DNA of 64,000 nt from Eubacterium_B sp034180045 (lineage in GTDB: Bacteria; Bacillota; Clostridia; Peptostreptococcales; Anaerovoracaceae), in assembly GCA_034180045.1 (NCBI GenBank), contig JAXFOY010000024.1, positions 1-64,000 on the forward strand, read 5' to 3'. Of the stretch, positions 1 to 8,111 are shown in pieces; within the stretch, counting starts at the first letter, position 1; each line of letters opens with the position of its first letter. The translations under genes and the position numbers were made by a program. The notes under the pieces are model-generated. The model was not told where the DNA came from. It saw only the letters and a program-made list of their open reading frames with translations, and ran no database searches.

Positions 1-418
1 ATGTATGAAGCTCACTCCACACGACAGTATCACCCCAACTTGAAATAGATGCAGCGTATTGTTCTTTCTGATGAATCTTGTCATATATTGCTGCAATGTT
101 TTTATCCGTGGGCATAGTTTTCAATATCTCAGAAGCAGAAAGCGGTTCTGGTGAGTGCATATAGCACCACCAGAATACTGCTTTTATTCTTCTTTCGATA
201 GACAGACCGCGATGATCTCTAAGCATCGCTCTAATACGTGCATTGATTCCTCCTTCAATGCGATTGTTTGTAGTCGGAATATCAGGGATTTCTTTTTGCA
301 AAGAATCATTTAAGTATGTGAACAATGTGCCTTCATTCACAAGTCTTTTAAGCGAGTTCTGCGCCTTAATCAAGCGTTCGTGTGTATGCCGCCTACATCC
401 CAGTTCATCATATGACAT
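1..418 (-). pseudogene. IS1249-like transposase, 3' remnant
   Basis: The complement strand reads an open frame that enters from the left window edge and carries the C-terminal part of an IS1249-type (IS256-related) transposase. Recognisable stretches are YDELGCRRHTHERLIKAQNS, TTNNRIEGGINARIRAMLRD, HRGLSIERRIKAVFWWCYMH and SWGDTVVWSELHT. The frame is closed by an in-frame stop just upstream of the Met at 418, with AT-rich unrelated sequence beyond, so the N-terminal half, including the first catalytic acidic residues, is missing. The gene continues beyond position 1, so its C-terminus is not seen. No inverted repeat or target duplication can be identified at the 418 end. The family call is from remembered motifs and is fairly sure; decay is directly visible. 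Confidence 0.75.
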
Positions 419-547
419 AGCTTTGTTTTTAAATGTTATATACTTTATATATTTCACATATATAAAAATTAATTGGGAATTTATATAAATATATTTAAAA
501 GGAGATGAAACCGATGTGGACAATAAGATAAATATTAAAGAGGCGTT

Positions 548-793
548 ATGTTAGACTTTGTGAATCAAATAAAAGGTGATAAAAATGAAAAAAATATAAT
601 CAAAATAATAGGAACATGTTCTCTAATAATATGTATTTTTCTTTTACAATTTCAATCTATTTTTGCAGTGGAGGAGGCTGGTTATAATTCTGTAATCTTA
701 GCAAAAGAAAACGCAAAATATGATGAAAAAATTAAACAGTTTGGGGAAATTAGACAGATCAAAGAAGTAAACATATTAAAGAAGGTGAAATGA
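548..793 (+). CDS. small secreted or membrane-anchored protein, unknown
   Basis: An 81-residue open frame starting at an ATG with a modest site (AAAGAGG) a few bases upstream. Residues about 18-40 (IIGTCSLIICIFLLQFQSIF) form one hydrophobic segment ending in a signal-peptidase-like FAVEE, followed by a charged, probably helical tail. I do not recognise the family. It lies between a decayed transposase and the asnS promoter in AT-rich sequence, and may itself be a remnant of a longer gene. It could also be non-coding; only the ordered topology and the ribosome-binding site argue for expression. Confidence 0.35.
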   Translation: MLDFVNQIKGDKNEKNIIKIIGTCSLIICIFLLQFQSIFAVEEAGYNSVILAKENAKYDEKIKQFGEIRQIKEVNILKKVK

Positions 794-816
794 AGTTGTT
801 GTAATACTCGATAAAA

Positions 817-845
817 TTGCAGCCCCATTGCTTTTGTGCTATAAT
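817..845 (+). promoter_or_regulatory. sigma-A promoter for asnS
   Basis: TTGCAG (817-822), a 17-base spacer and TATAAT (840-845) with an extended TGC immediately before the -10. It lies about 105 bases before the asnS start. This is a near-consensus vegetative promoter. Confidence 0.7.
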
Positions 846-846
846 T

Positions 847-889
847 AATCCCACTGATTGTATGCGTCGCAAATGCAGGTGGGATTTTT
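847..889 (+). terminator. leader hairpin with T-run before asnS
   Basis: AATCCCAC (847-854) pairs perfectly with GTGGGATT (879-886) and is followed by a T-run. The loop holds a second small hairpin (TGCGTCGCA). Because it lies just downstream of the asnS promoter it may be an attenuator in the leader, or a terminator for upstream transcription. No T-box consensus was found. Confidence 0.45.
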
Positions 890-951
890 GCTTATGAAAT
901 ACGCCTAAGGTGACAGCTTGATAATCAAATAAATAAAAAGGATGGAGAAAT

Positions 952-2346
952 ATGGAGTCTATTCAGCTAAGAGAATTACACAGAAATACAGCGGAATATG
1001 CAGGCAAGGAAGTTACGGTTAGAGGTTGGGTGAGAACTAATCGAAATTCTAATAAATTTGGTTTTATAGAGCTGAATGACGGAAGTTTTTTCACGCCTGT
1101 TCAGATAGTTTATGAGGCTGATAAGCTTGCTAACTTTGATGAAGTGGGTAAGGCTAAGGTATCGGCGGCTCTTTGCGTAAGAGGCATTCTTGAACTTACA
1201 CCGGATGCAAAGCAGCCGTTTGAGATAAAGGCGGCGGAGGTATTAATCGAGGCGGAAACCGATGCGGATTACCCGCTCCAGAAAAAACGTCATTCGGTCG
1301 AGTTCCTTAGAGAAATTGCACATTTGAGACCTAGAAGCAATCTGTTTTCAGCAGTTTTTCGCGTGAGATCGCTATCCGCATATGCAATACACAAATTTTT
1401 TCAGGAGCAACACTTTGTATATACACACACCCCTATAATTACGGGCAGCGATGCCGAGGGGGCAGGCGAGATGTTCCAGGTGACGACGCTGGATTTAGAT
1501 AATTTGCCGAGAACCGAAGAGGGTAAGATAGATTATGGCGATGATTTCTTCGGAAAGCATACGGGTCTTACGGTCAGCGGACAGCTTGAGGCGGAAGCTT
1601 TTGCACTGGCGTTCAGAAATGTATATACTTTCGGACCTACCTTCCGTGCCGAAAATTCCAATACTGCAAGGCATGCATCAGAGTTTTGGATGATTGAGCC
1701 TGAGATTGCTTTTGCGGATCTTGAAGATGACATGCAGCTTGCAGAATCTATGGTGAAGTACATCATAAACTATGTGCTCGAAAATGCACCTGAGGAAATG
1801 GAATTTTTCAACAAGTTTGTAGATAAGGGTTTGCTTGAGCGTTTGCACGGAATCGTGGCATCAGACTTTGGCAGAGTTACATATACAGAGGCTGTGGAGC
1901 TTCTGAAAAAATCAGGCAAGGAGTTTCAGTATCCTGTTGAATGGGGTATCGACTTACAGACGGAACACGAACGCTATTTGACAGAAGAAATTTTCAAAAA
2001 ACCTGTATTTGTTACGGATTATCCGAAGGACATAAAGGCGTTTTATATGCGATTGAACGACGATAACAAGACCGTTGCGGCATGTGATCTTTTGGTTCCG
2101 GGAGTGGGCGAGATTATAGGCGGAAGCCAGAGAGAAGAGCGTTTGGATGTGCTGAGCTCAAGGATGAAAGGGCTTGGTCTTGATGCAGCGGATTACGGCT
2201 GGTATTTAGATCTTCGCAAGTATGGTGGAGTTAAGCATGCGGGATTTGGTCTGGGATTTGAGAGAATGGTTATGTATTTGACCGGAGTCAGCAATATCCG
2301 TGATGTTCTGCCGTTTCCGAGAACTCCGAAGAGCGCCGAATTCTAA
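952..2346 (+). CDS. asnS: asparaginyl-tRNA synthetase
   Basis: Charges tRNA-Asn with asparagine in the cytoplasm (class IIb aminoacyl-tRNA synthetase). The 464-residue length is normal for bacterial AsnRS. Residues 1-110 form the OB-fold anticodon-binding domain (VRGWVRTNRNSNKFGFIEL). The catalytic core carries the AsnRS-type stretch GSDAEGAGEMFQVTTLDL, class II motif 2 (TFRAENSNTARHASEFW, near residue 230) and motif 3 (GLGFERMVMYL, near residue 434). The AEGAGEMF segment separates it from AspRS. The start is fixed by AAAGGATGGAG upstream. It is a single-gene unit with its own promoter (817-845) and a terminator at 2404-2458. Confidence 0.97.
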   Translation: MESIQLRELHRNTAEYAGKEVTVRGWVRTNRNSNKFGFIELNDGSFFTPVQIVYEADKLANFDEVGKAKVSAALCVRGILELTPDAKQPFEIKAAEVLIEAETDADYPLQKKRHSVEFLREIAHLRPRSNLFSAVFRVRSLSAYAIHKFFQEQHFVYTHTPIITGSDAEGAGEMFQVTTLDLDNLPRTEEGKIDYGDDFFGKHTGLTVSGQLEAEAFALAFRNVYTFGPTFRAENSNTARHASEFWMIEPEIAFADLEDDMQLAESMVKYIINYVLENAPEEMEFFNKFVDKGLLERLHGIVASDFGRVTYTEAVELLKKSGKEFQYPVEWGIDLQTEHERYLTEEIFKKPVFVTDYPKDIKAFYMRLNDDNKTVAACDLLVPGVGEIIGGSQREERLDVLSSRMKGLGLDAADYGWYLDLRKYGGVKHAGFGLGFERMVMYLTGVSNIRDVLPFPRTPKSAEF

Positions 2347-2403
2347 TCCGACGGGATGAACAGAAGTTGCAAAAGCAATTACCATAATTGAATAAAAGCA
2401 TAT

Positions 2404-2458
2404 AAGCTATTTTGATTGTAGCAGGCAGTAAAATGCAGGTTCTTCGAAATAGCTTTTT
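2404..2458 (+). terminator. rho-independent terminator after asnS
   Basis: AAGCTATTT (2404-2412) pairs with AAATAGCTT (2447-2455), followed by a T-run. The long loop contains GCAGGCAGTAAAATGC, which resembles a sequence beside the cbiC terminator near 26260. Confidence 0.65.
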
Positions 2459-2472
2459 GTCTATTTAAGGGG

Positions 2473-2501
2473 TTACATTTAGAGGGTAAATGTAATATAA
2501 T
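2473..2501 (+). promoter_or_regulatory. palindromic operator candidate overlapping a -10 for rho
   Basis: TTACATTTA (2473-2481) and TAAATGTAA (2487-2495) are a perfect 9-base inverted repeat around GAGGG, directly abutting TATAAT (2496-2501). There is no good -35 hexamer at the right distance, which suggests either an activator-dependent promoter or a repressor site. A further hairpin, GCAATC/GATTGC (2526-2531/2538-2543), lies in the leader before rho. Confidence 0.45.
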
Positions 2502-2636
2502 TAAAAATCATATTATTACCTTAAGGCAATCGGTTCTGATTGCATATCCCCGGTTAGTTTATTTCAAAGTAAATATAGACGATTTTAAGTATAGCAATGT
2601 ATTTCAGAAAGGAAGGCTTTTGCCTAGTTTCAATTT

Positions 2637-4130
2637 ATGTCAAAGACTAAGATTTCCAGTGAAAAAAATATAACTATTGAAAAAAGTGAAGGTGAGGAAG
2701 TTATTGCAACACCGAAGAAAAGAGGCAGGCCGCGCAAGGTAAAACCCGAGCCGGCAGAATCACCGGATAGTCCTGCAGAAAAGGGAGAGGACGTTGCCGT
2801 ACAGGAAAGCGATGAAGCCAAAATAAAATCCGGCGAGGAACTTGAAGTGGCTTTTGAAAAGAGTGGTGAACCTGAAATGCAGCTATGCAAACCGGCTGAA
2901 TTCGAAGAGTGTGTCGATGAAGATGTTTCCGGATACAAGGCATGTGAAGATTCGGAGCGTAAGCTTACGGCAAAGGAAATTCGTGATTCCAGACCTAGAC
3001 CTGAGGTTTGCGGAATACTGGAGATTGCCGAAGATGGATTTGGATTTCTCAGGTTCAATAACTTTTTGACCAGTGATAAAGATATTTACGTATCTCCTAC
3101 ACAGATTAGAAGATTTAATCTGAAAACAGGTGATAAAATTTGCGGAATTTCCAGACTGCCGAATGAAGGGGAGAGGTTCGGGGCGCTTCTATATGTTAAA
3201 ACCGTAAATGATGAAGAGCCCGGCGCTGCTATCAAAAGACACGATTTTGAGGATTTAACACCTATATTTCCTCAGGAAAGACTTACCCTTGAGAGAATGT
3301 CAAAAGATTTATCAATGAGATTGATAGATTTGATTTCACCTATAGGAAAAGGTCAGAGAGGCCTTATAGTGGCTCCGCCGAAGGCAGGCAAAACCACTCT
3401 TTTGAAGAGGATTGCAAACAGCATAGAATATAACCATCCTGATGTTGAACTTATCGTCTTTCTCGTAGACGAAAGGCCGGAAGAAGTGACGGATATGAAG
3501 CGCTCTCTCAGCAGCGGAGAAGTAATATATTCAACTTTTGACGAAAGACCTCAGCATCATGTGAAGGTTGCGGAGATGGTACTTGCCAGAGCAAAACGCT
3601 TAGCCGAACACAAAAGAGATGTTGTGATTTTGCTGGATAGTATAACAAGGCTTGCCAGAGCGTATAACTTGGTGGAACCGCCGTCGGGCAGAACTTTGTC
3701 AGGCGGACTTGATCCAAGTGCCCTGTATAAACCTAAGAAATTTTTCGGTGCAGCCCGTAATGTCGAAGAAGGCGGAAGCATCACGATTTTGGCTACAGCC
3801 CTTGTTGAAACGGGATCCAGGATGGATGATGTTATATATGAGGAATTCAAGGGTACAGGTAATATGGAACTTCACTTGGATCGCAAACTTTCAGAGAAGC
3901 GTATTTTCCCTGCTTTTGATTTGAACAGGTCGGGAACAAGAAGAGAAGATCTCTTGATGACTCAGTCCGAGCTTGAGGCGATTTGGACTATGAGAAGGGC
4001 TTTGTCGAACGTAAATCCGCACGAAGTTTCGGAAATTATAATAGACAACTTGGCAAACACAACGAATAATAAGAATTTTATTCAGGTAATTAAGAAGATA
4101 CTAAGTCAAGACCAGAAAAAGCATATATAA
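2637..4130 (+). CDS. rho: transcription termination factor Rho
   Basis: Hexameric RNA-dependent ATPase that ends transcription. The protein is 497 residues, longer than the roughly 420 of E. coli Rho, because of an N-terminal insertion (residues 1-115) that is strongly acidic/basic and begins with an AT-hook-like KKRGRPRKVKP. The cold-shock-type RNA-binding domain follows (GILEIAEDGFGFLR), then the ATPase core with Walker A PPKAGKTT (about residues 247-254), FLVDERPEEVTDM and the Q/R-loop region LLDSITRLARAYN. The ATG at 2637 is the first possible start after an in-frame stop; the Shine-Dalgarno AAGGAAGG lies 20 bases away, but an intervening AGGC/GCCT mini-hairpin would shorten the distance. 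It heads the DUF1385-prmC group. Confidence 0.96.
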   Translation: MSKTKISSEKNITIEKSEGEEVIATPKKRGRPRKVKPEPAESPDSPAEKGEDVAVQESDEAKIKSGEELEVAFEKSGEPEMQLCKPAEFEECVDEDVSGYKACEDSERKLTAKEIRDSRPRPEVCGILEIAEDGFGFLRFNNFLTSDKDIYVSPTQIRRFNLKTGDKICGISRLPNEGERFGALLYVKTVNDEEPGAAIKRHDFEDLTPIFPQERLTLERMSKDLSMRLIDLISPIGKGQRGLIVAPPKAGKTTLLKRIANSIEYNHPDVELIVFLVDERPEEVTDMKRSLSSGEVIYSTFDERPQHHVKVAEMVLARAKRLAEHKRDVVILLDSITRLARAYNLVEPPSGRTLSGGLDPSALYKPKKFFGAARNVEEGGSITILATALVETGSRMDDVIYEEFKGTGNMELHLDRKLSEKRIFPAFDLNRSGTRREDLLMTQSELEAIWTMRRALSNVNPHEVSEIIIDNLANTTNNKNFIQVIKKILSQDQKKHI

Positions 4131-4149
4131 CATATATAAGAGGAAACTA

Positions 4150-5187
4150 ATGGACTTAAGCAAAATTTTTTTGAAAGATGCATGCCCTACTTCAATCGGC
4201 GGGCAAGCGGTTATGGAAGGCGTAATGATGCGAGGTACAGATCGCATGGCTATTGCTGTACGTGTTCCTGACGGCAGAATTCACATAAAAACAAATCCTA
4301 TAAAAACTGCGAGCAAATGGAGTAAAATTCCCATAGTAAGAGGTGTGATTTCTTTTTTTGCAGCTATGGTCATAGGTATGAAAACCTTGATTTATTCAGC
4401 TGACGTCCTTGAGGCATATATGGATGAGGATGAAAGCGAAAAACAGGAGACTGAACCGGGGAAGCTGGAAGCTTGGCTTATCTCAAAGTTTGGAGAAAAG
4501 GTAATATGGAACCTTATGATTTATCTGTCGGTTCTGCTTGCGATAGTTATAACGATAGTAGCCTTTATTCTGCTGCCTACCGTTGCAGTGAACCTGCTCG
4601 GGAAGCTGACTCAAAGCCATATCCTACTGAACCTTGCCGAGGGAGTACTTAGAATAGCGATGTTTATAGCCTATATATTCGCGATAAGTCATATGAAAGA
4701 TATACGCACTACCTTTCAATACCACGGCTCGGAGCATAAAACTATACACTGCTTTGAAAACGGCTTGGAGCTTACTCCTGAAAATGCGCAAAGTTTCTAT
4801 ACCTTGCATCCAAGATGCGGAACCAGCTTTTTGATGTTTGTTATGGTTATCGGATTGATTTTGTTTTCGCTTCTCGGATGGCCGGGATTATGGATGAGAC
4901 TGGTTTCAAGAATAGTTTTGATTCCGCTTGTGGCAGGGCTTTCTTATGAACTTCTTAGGTGGACGGGCAGATGTGACAATATTTTTGTAAGACTTATGAG
5001 CATGCCGGGGATTTTTCTGCAAAAACTTACCACAAAGGAGCCTACAAATGAGCAACTTGAGGTTGCGATTGTATCGATGAAAGCCGTTCTGGTTCCTGAG
5101 GATGCACCGTTTATTGAGGGAATATGTGATAAGGATGCAAATTTGATTGAAGAAAGACATATAGGACGAGAAGGAAACGATAGATGA
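4150..5187 (+). CDS. DUF1385 multi-pass membrane protein
   Basis: A 345-residue integral membrane protein of the DUF1385 family, which in Firmicutes is typically encoded beside rho, rpmE and prmC; the biochemical role is not established. Visible features are the N-terminal family signature GGQAVMEGVMMRG (residues 17-29), a hydrophobic segment near residues 65-85, a long one near 118-148, and three more between about 160 and 270, with the conserved polar motif YHGSEHKTIHCFENG near residues 193-207 that may bind a metal. It follows rho by 19 bases and overlaps the next gene by four bases (ATGA), so it is translationally coupled to prmC. Confidence 0.85.
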   Translation: MDLSKIFLKDACPTSIGGQAVMEGVMMRGTDRMAIAVRVPDGRIHIKTNPIKTASKWSKIPIVRGVISFFAAMVIGMKTLIYSADVLEAYMDEDESEKQETEPGKLEAWLISKFGEKVIWNLMIYLSVLLAIVITIVAFILLPTVAVNLLGKLTQSHILLNLAEGVLRIAMFIAYIFAISHMKDIRTTFQYHGSEHKTIHCFENGLELTPENAQSFYTLHPRCGTSFLMFVMVIGLILFSLLGWPGLWMRLVSRIVLIPLVAGLSYELLRWTGRCDNIFVRLMSMPGIFLQKLTTKEPTNEQLEVAIVSMKAVLVPEDAPFIEGICDKDANLIEERHIGREGNDR

Positions 5188-6086
5188 GTCTTTTAGTAAA
5201 AGAAATGTTGACCATGGGCGAGAAACAGCTTATGGACAGCGGTATAGCCGATGCAACCAGGGATTGTAAAAGTCTGTATTGCTATATGATGGGCATATCG
5301 CAGGCAAAATTGATTTTGGAATATCAAAATATTCTCCAGGACAGATTGTGCGAAAGATATTTTGAACTTATAGATAGAAGAAGCTTGGGAGAGCCGATTC
5401 AGTACATAATGGAAAATCAGGAATTTATGGGGCTTAACTTCTTTGTTGATGAGAGGGTTCTGATACCTAGGCAGGATACGGAAAGCTTGGTTGAGGATGC
5501 CCTCGAAATAATAAACAGAGGAAGCCTGCGAGGGGAAGAACTCGGAATCAAAAGGAACGAATGGGAAATTCTCGACCTTTGTACGGGGAGCGGGGCGATA
5601 GGAGTTTCGCTTGCAAGGGTAGCGAACAAGGTGAAAGTTACATGCTCGGACATAAGCGAGGGTGCTATTCAGGTTGCAAAGAGAAATGCGGAAACACATG
5701 GAGTATCAAAGTCGATAAAGTTTGTTAAAGGAGATTTGCTTGAGCCGTTCAGCAGTCGATTTAGAAAACAAAAATTTGATATGATAGTGTCAAATCCGCC
5801 ATATATACCTTCGGCGGTAATCACGACATTACAGACGGAAGTAAAGGATCATGAGCCGATAAGTGCACTGGACGGCGGCGAAAGCGGTTTGGATTTTTAT
5901 AAAAAAATCGTGAAAAATGCCGGCAAGCATCTAAAAAAAGATGGAATCCTGCTGCTCGAAATAGGACATGACCAAGGCGAGACGGTAAGCGGTCTGCTCG
6001 CCGGAAACGATAACTTCACATCGATTAGGGTTCTCAAGGACTTGGCACAAAAGGATAGAATCGTATTTGCTAAGAAATCAAAGTGA
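5184..6086 (+). CDS. prmC: peptide chain release factor N5-glutamine methyltransferase
   Basis: Methylates the glutamine of the GGQ loop in release factors using S-adenosylmethionine. The 300-residue protein has the N-terminal helical PrmC domain, a SAM-binding motif LDLCTGSGAIGVSLA near residue 130, and the diagnostic NPPY catalytic motif (residues 204-207) followed by IPS. The start ATG overlaps the preceding stop codon. Its main substrate gene, prfA, usually lies next door, but here it is at 26408, some 20 kb away. Confidence 0.95.
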   Translation: MSLLVKEMLTMGEKQLMDSGIADATRDCKSLYCYMMGISQAKLILEYQNILQDRLCERYFELIDRRSLGEPIQYIMENQEFMGLNFFVDERVLIPRQDTESLVEDALEIINRGSLRGEELGIKRNEWEILDLCTGSGAIGVSLARVANKVKVTCSDISEGAIQVAKRNAETHGVSKSIKFVKGDLLEPFSSRFRKQKFDMIVSNPPYIPSAVITTLQTEVKDHEPISALDGGESGLDFYKKIVKNAGKHLKKDGILLLEIGHDQGETVSGLLAGNDNFTSIRVLKDLAQKDRIVFAKKSK

Positions 6087-6154
6087 TATTTTGATTGAAT
6101 TTACAAGACAAAGGGTAAAGTTTCACTTTATATATTAAAAATATATTTGCCATA

Positions 6155-6183
6155 TTGCTTTGATTTGACAGGTGTGATATACT
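6155..6183 (+). promoter_or_regulatory. promoter for rpmE
   Basis: TTGCTT (6155-6160), 17-base spacer, TATACT (6178-6183) with an extended TGA before the -10. It gives rpmE its own transcript start about 60 bases before its ATG. Confidence 0.6.
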
Positions 6184-6248
6184 GATAAAGCTGTGATAAA
6201 AGCAGTAATATATGCACGGGGAAACCTGAGCAGGAAAGAGGTACAAGC

Positions 6249-6449
6249 ATGAAGGAAGGAATCCATCCTGAATATGTGGAATGTAAAGTAACTTGCGCAT
6301 GCGGAAACACATTTGTAACTAAGTCTACAAAAGAAGAAATGAGACTTGAAGTTTGCTCAGCGTGCCATCCGTTCTTTACAGGTCAGCAGAAGTTCATCAA
6401 TCGTGGTGGACGAGTTGAAAAGTTCAAGAACAAATACAACATTGACTAA
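6249..6449 (+). CDS. rpmE: 50S ribosomal protein L31, zinc form
   Basis: A 66-residue ribosomal protein of the large-subunit surface. Cysteines at positions 16, 18, 36 and 39 (CAC and CSAC) give the zinc-binding, C+ type of L31, and the C-terminal FFTGQQKFINRGGRVEKF is typical. A Shine-Dalgarno-like GAAAGAGG lies upstream. It has its own promoter and a strong terminator at 6477-6502. In many Firmicutes rpmE sits directly after rho; here it follows prmC. Confidence 0.97.
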   Translation: MKEGIHPEYVECKVTCACGNTFVTKSTKEEMRLEVCSACHPFFTGQQKFINRGGRVEKFKNKYNID

Positions 6450-6476
6450 TTTGACCGAAGACACATATAAGAAACG

Positions 6477-6502
6477 AGCTCTCCATTTGGGGAGCTTTTT
6501 TG
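6477..6502 (+). terminator. rho-independent terminator after rpmE
   Basis: AGCTCTCC pairs with GGGGAGCT (one G-U), loop ATTT, then six T. This ends the first half of the rho neighbourhood and marks the left border of the citrate/cobalamin block. Confidence 0.88.
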
Positions 6503-6593
6503 TTGCCCTAGATTTGAAGTGGTGTGCAAGGCCGGTCGCATGCTCTATGCAAAGATGCTATTTTGCTATACAAAATGGGATTTACGGTCCGCC

Positions 6594-6631
6594 TTGACAA
6601 GCACAATCAATTTAGGTATACTTGTATACAG
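6594..6631 (+). promoter_or_regulatory. citrate-module promoter with GntR-type operator
   Basis: Consensus promoter TTGACA (6594-6599), 17 bases, TATACT (6617-6622). Two copies of the palindrome GTATAC (6616-6621 and 6624-6629) overlap the -10 and start region; the second is centred in TGTATACA (6623-6630), a half-site arrangement of the kind bound by FadR-subfamily GntR regulators. The likely regulator is the FCD-domain protein encoded at 8108-8782. Confidence 0.7.
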
Positions 6632-6673
6632 GTTCATAAGAACGGAAGTATCTAAAGTATGAAACATTGAATG

Positions 6674-6709
6674 CTTGCAGTTTACCGATTGCAAGGGGCA
6701 ATCGTTTTT
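6674..6709 (+). promoter_or_regulatory. terminator/antiterminator pair in the leader of the citrate module
   Basis: CGATTGC (6686-6692) pairs with GCAATCG (6698-6704) and is followed by TTTTT, a minimal intrinsic terminator only 44 bases before the first gene. An alternative hairpin pairs CTTGCA (6674-6679) with TGCAAG (6690-6695), which would destroy the terminator stem. This mutual exclusion is the layout of a transcriptional attenuator. The sensed signal is unknown. Confidence 0.5.
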
Positions 6710-6752
6710 AATATTAAGAGCGAAGATATGACTGATTATAAGGAGGATTGCT

Positions 6753-8111
6753 ATGCTGGAAATATCTAAGAAAAGCAATTTGCTTGAACAAAAGAATTAT
6801 AAATACTCGCTTCAGGATGTGGAATGTCCGAATTTATATCGCGATATGTATAACTATTCGGAAGTGCCGAAGGTGGTATTTAATCACAGAAGAGTACCGA
6901 TGAATATGCCGGATGATATTTGGATTACGGACACATCGTTTCGAGACGGGCAACAGTCAATGGCGCCATATACGGTAAAACAAATCGTAGACCTTTATAA
7001 ATTCATGCATGAACTTGGAGGACCTTTTGGCATAATAAGGCAGTCGGAGTTTTTTATCTATACAAAAAAGGATAGAGAAGCGGTCGAAAAGTGCATGAGC
7101 CTTGATTTGAAATTTCCTGAGATAACGACCTGGATAAGAGCGAACAAAGAAGATTTCAAACTGGTTAAGAGCATGGGAATTAAAGAGACCGGAGTGCTGG
7201 TGTCATGTAGTGATTACCATATTTTTAGAAAAATGGGAATGACCAGAGGAAAAGCGATAGATTATTATATAGAAACGATAAGAACGGCTTTTGATGCCGG
7301 AGTAGTTCCGAGATGTCACTTGGAAGATATTACGAGAGCGGATTTTTATGGATTTGTAGTTCCTTTTGTCAACAGATTGATGAAGTTGTCGGAAGAAGCC
7401 GGAGTTCCCGTTAAAATCAGAGCTTGCGATACTATGGGTTATGGAGTTCCTTATCCGGGAGTAGCTCTTCCAAGGTCAGTTCCGGGGATAATCTATGGGC
7501 TTCAGCATTACTCGAATGTACCGAGTGAAATGCTCGAATGGCATGGGCATAACGATTTTTACAAGGCGGTCGTAAACGCTTCCGCAGCTTGGATGTTTGG
7601 AGCGTCTGCGGTCAACTGTTCGCTCCTTGGGATAGGAGAGAGAACCGGGAATGTTCCGCTTGAGGCGATGGTGTTTGAATACGCATCTTTGAGAGGCTCG
7701 CTTGATGGAATGAATACGCAGGTTATAACGGAGATTGCCGATTACTTCAGAACTGAAATGAAATATAAAATCCCTCCGATGACGCCTTTTGTCGGCGAAA
7801 ATTTCAACGTGACTCGTGCGGGAATTCATGCTGACGGACTAATGAAGGATGAGGAAATTTACAATATATTCGATACAGGGAGTCTTCTTAACAGGGAACC
7901 GGGCATTACAGTCAGCAAGACTTCGGGACTGGCGGGCATTGCTTACTGGATAAATCAGCATTATCATCTTTCCGGAAGCGAGGCGGTCAGCAAAGACAGT
8001 GATATAGTAAAGCAGCTAAAGGTATGGGTTGACGAAATGTACGCTGACAACAGAACGACCAGCTTGTCGAATGGAGAATTGGAAGAAAAAATAGAGGAAT
8101 TGAGAAAATGA
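6753..8111 (+). CDS. (Re)-citrate synthase
   Basis: Condenses acetyl-CoA with oxaloacetate to citrate with Re stereochemistry; evolved from the homocitrate/isopropylmalate synthase family, as established for C. kluyveri. The 452-residue TIM-barrel protein has the DxxxxRDG metal-site signature (D60, R64, D65 in DTSFRDGQQS) and the second metal motif WHGHND (H264, H266), together with GIGERTGNVPLEA. The length and the sequence beginning with a 45-residue N-terminal arm fit the (Re)-synthase group better than LeuA or NifV, and the neighbours aconitase and isocitrate dehydrogenase support it. An AAGGAGGA site precedes the ATG; the gene overlaps the next by four bases. Automated annotation often mislabels this family as 2-isopropylmalate synthase. 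Confidence 0.88.
   Translation: MLEISKKSNLLEQKNYKYSLQDVECPNLYRDMYNYSEVPKVVFNHRRVPMNMPDDIWITDTSFRDGQQSMAPYTVKQIVDLYKFMHELGGPFGIIRQSEFFIYTKKDREAVEKCMSLDLKFPEITTWIRANKEDFKLVKSMGIKETGVLVSCSDYHIFRKMGMTRGKAIDYYIETIRTAFDAGVVPRCHLEDITRADFYGFVVPFVNRLMKLSEEAGVPVKIRACDTMGYGVPYPGVALPRSVPGIIYGLQHYSNVPSEMLEWHGHNDFYKAVVNASAAWMFGASAVNCSLLGIGERTGNVPLEAMVFEYASLRGSLDGMNTQVITEIADYFRTEMKYKIPPMTPFVGENFNVTRAGIHADGLMKDEEIYNIFDTGSLLNREPGITVSKTSGLAGIAYWINQHYHLSGSEAVSKDSDIVKQLKVWVDEMYADNRTTSLSNGELEEKIEELRK

Noticed and set aside
243..488. 81-residue + strand ORF
   Set aside because: It is the antisense of the transposase remnant, whose complement-strand reading gives clear IS1249-type motifs.
793..951. T-box leader before asnS
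   Set aside because: No AGGGTGGNACCGCG-like T-box sequence; the only structure is the simple hairpin at 847-889.
6165..6183. TTGACA at 6165 as the -35 of the rpmE promoter
   Set aside because: Only seven bases from TATACT; TTGCTT at 6155 gives the correct 17-base spacing.
6671..6760. Short frame starting at 6671 as a leader peptide gene
   Set aside because: It has no ribosome-binding site and no run of regulatory codons; kept only as a possibility within the attenuator finding.
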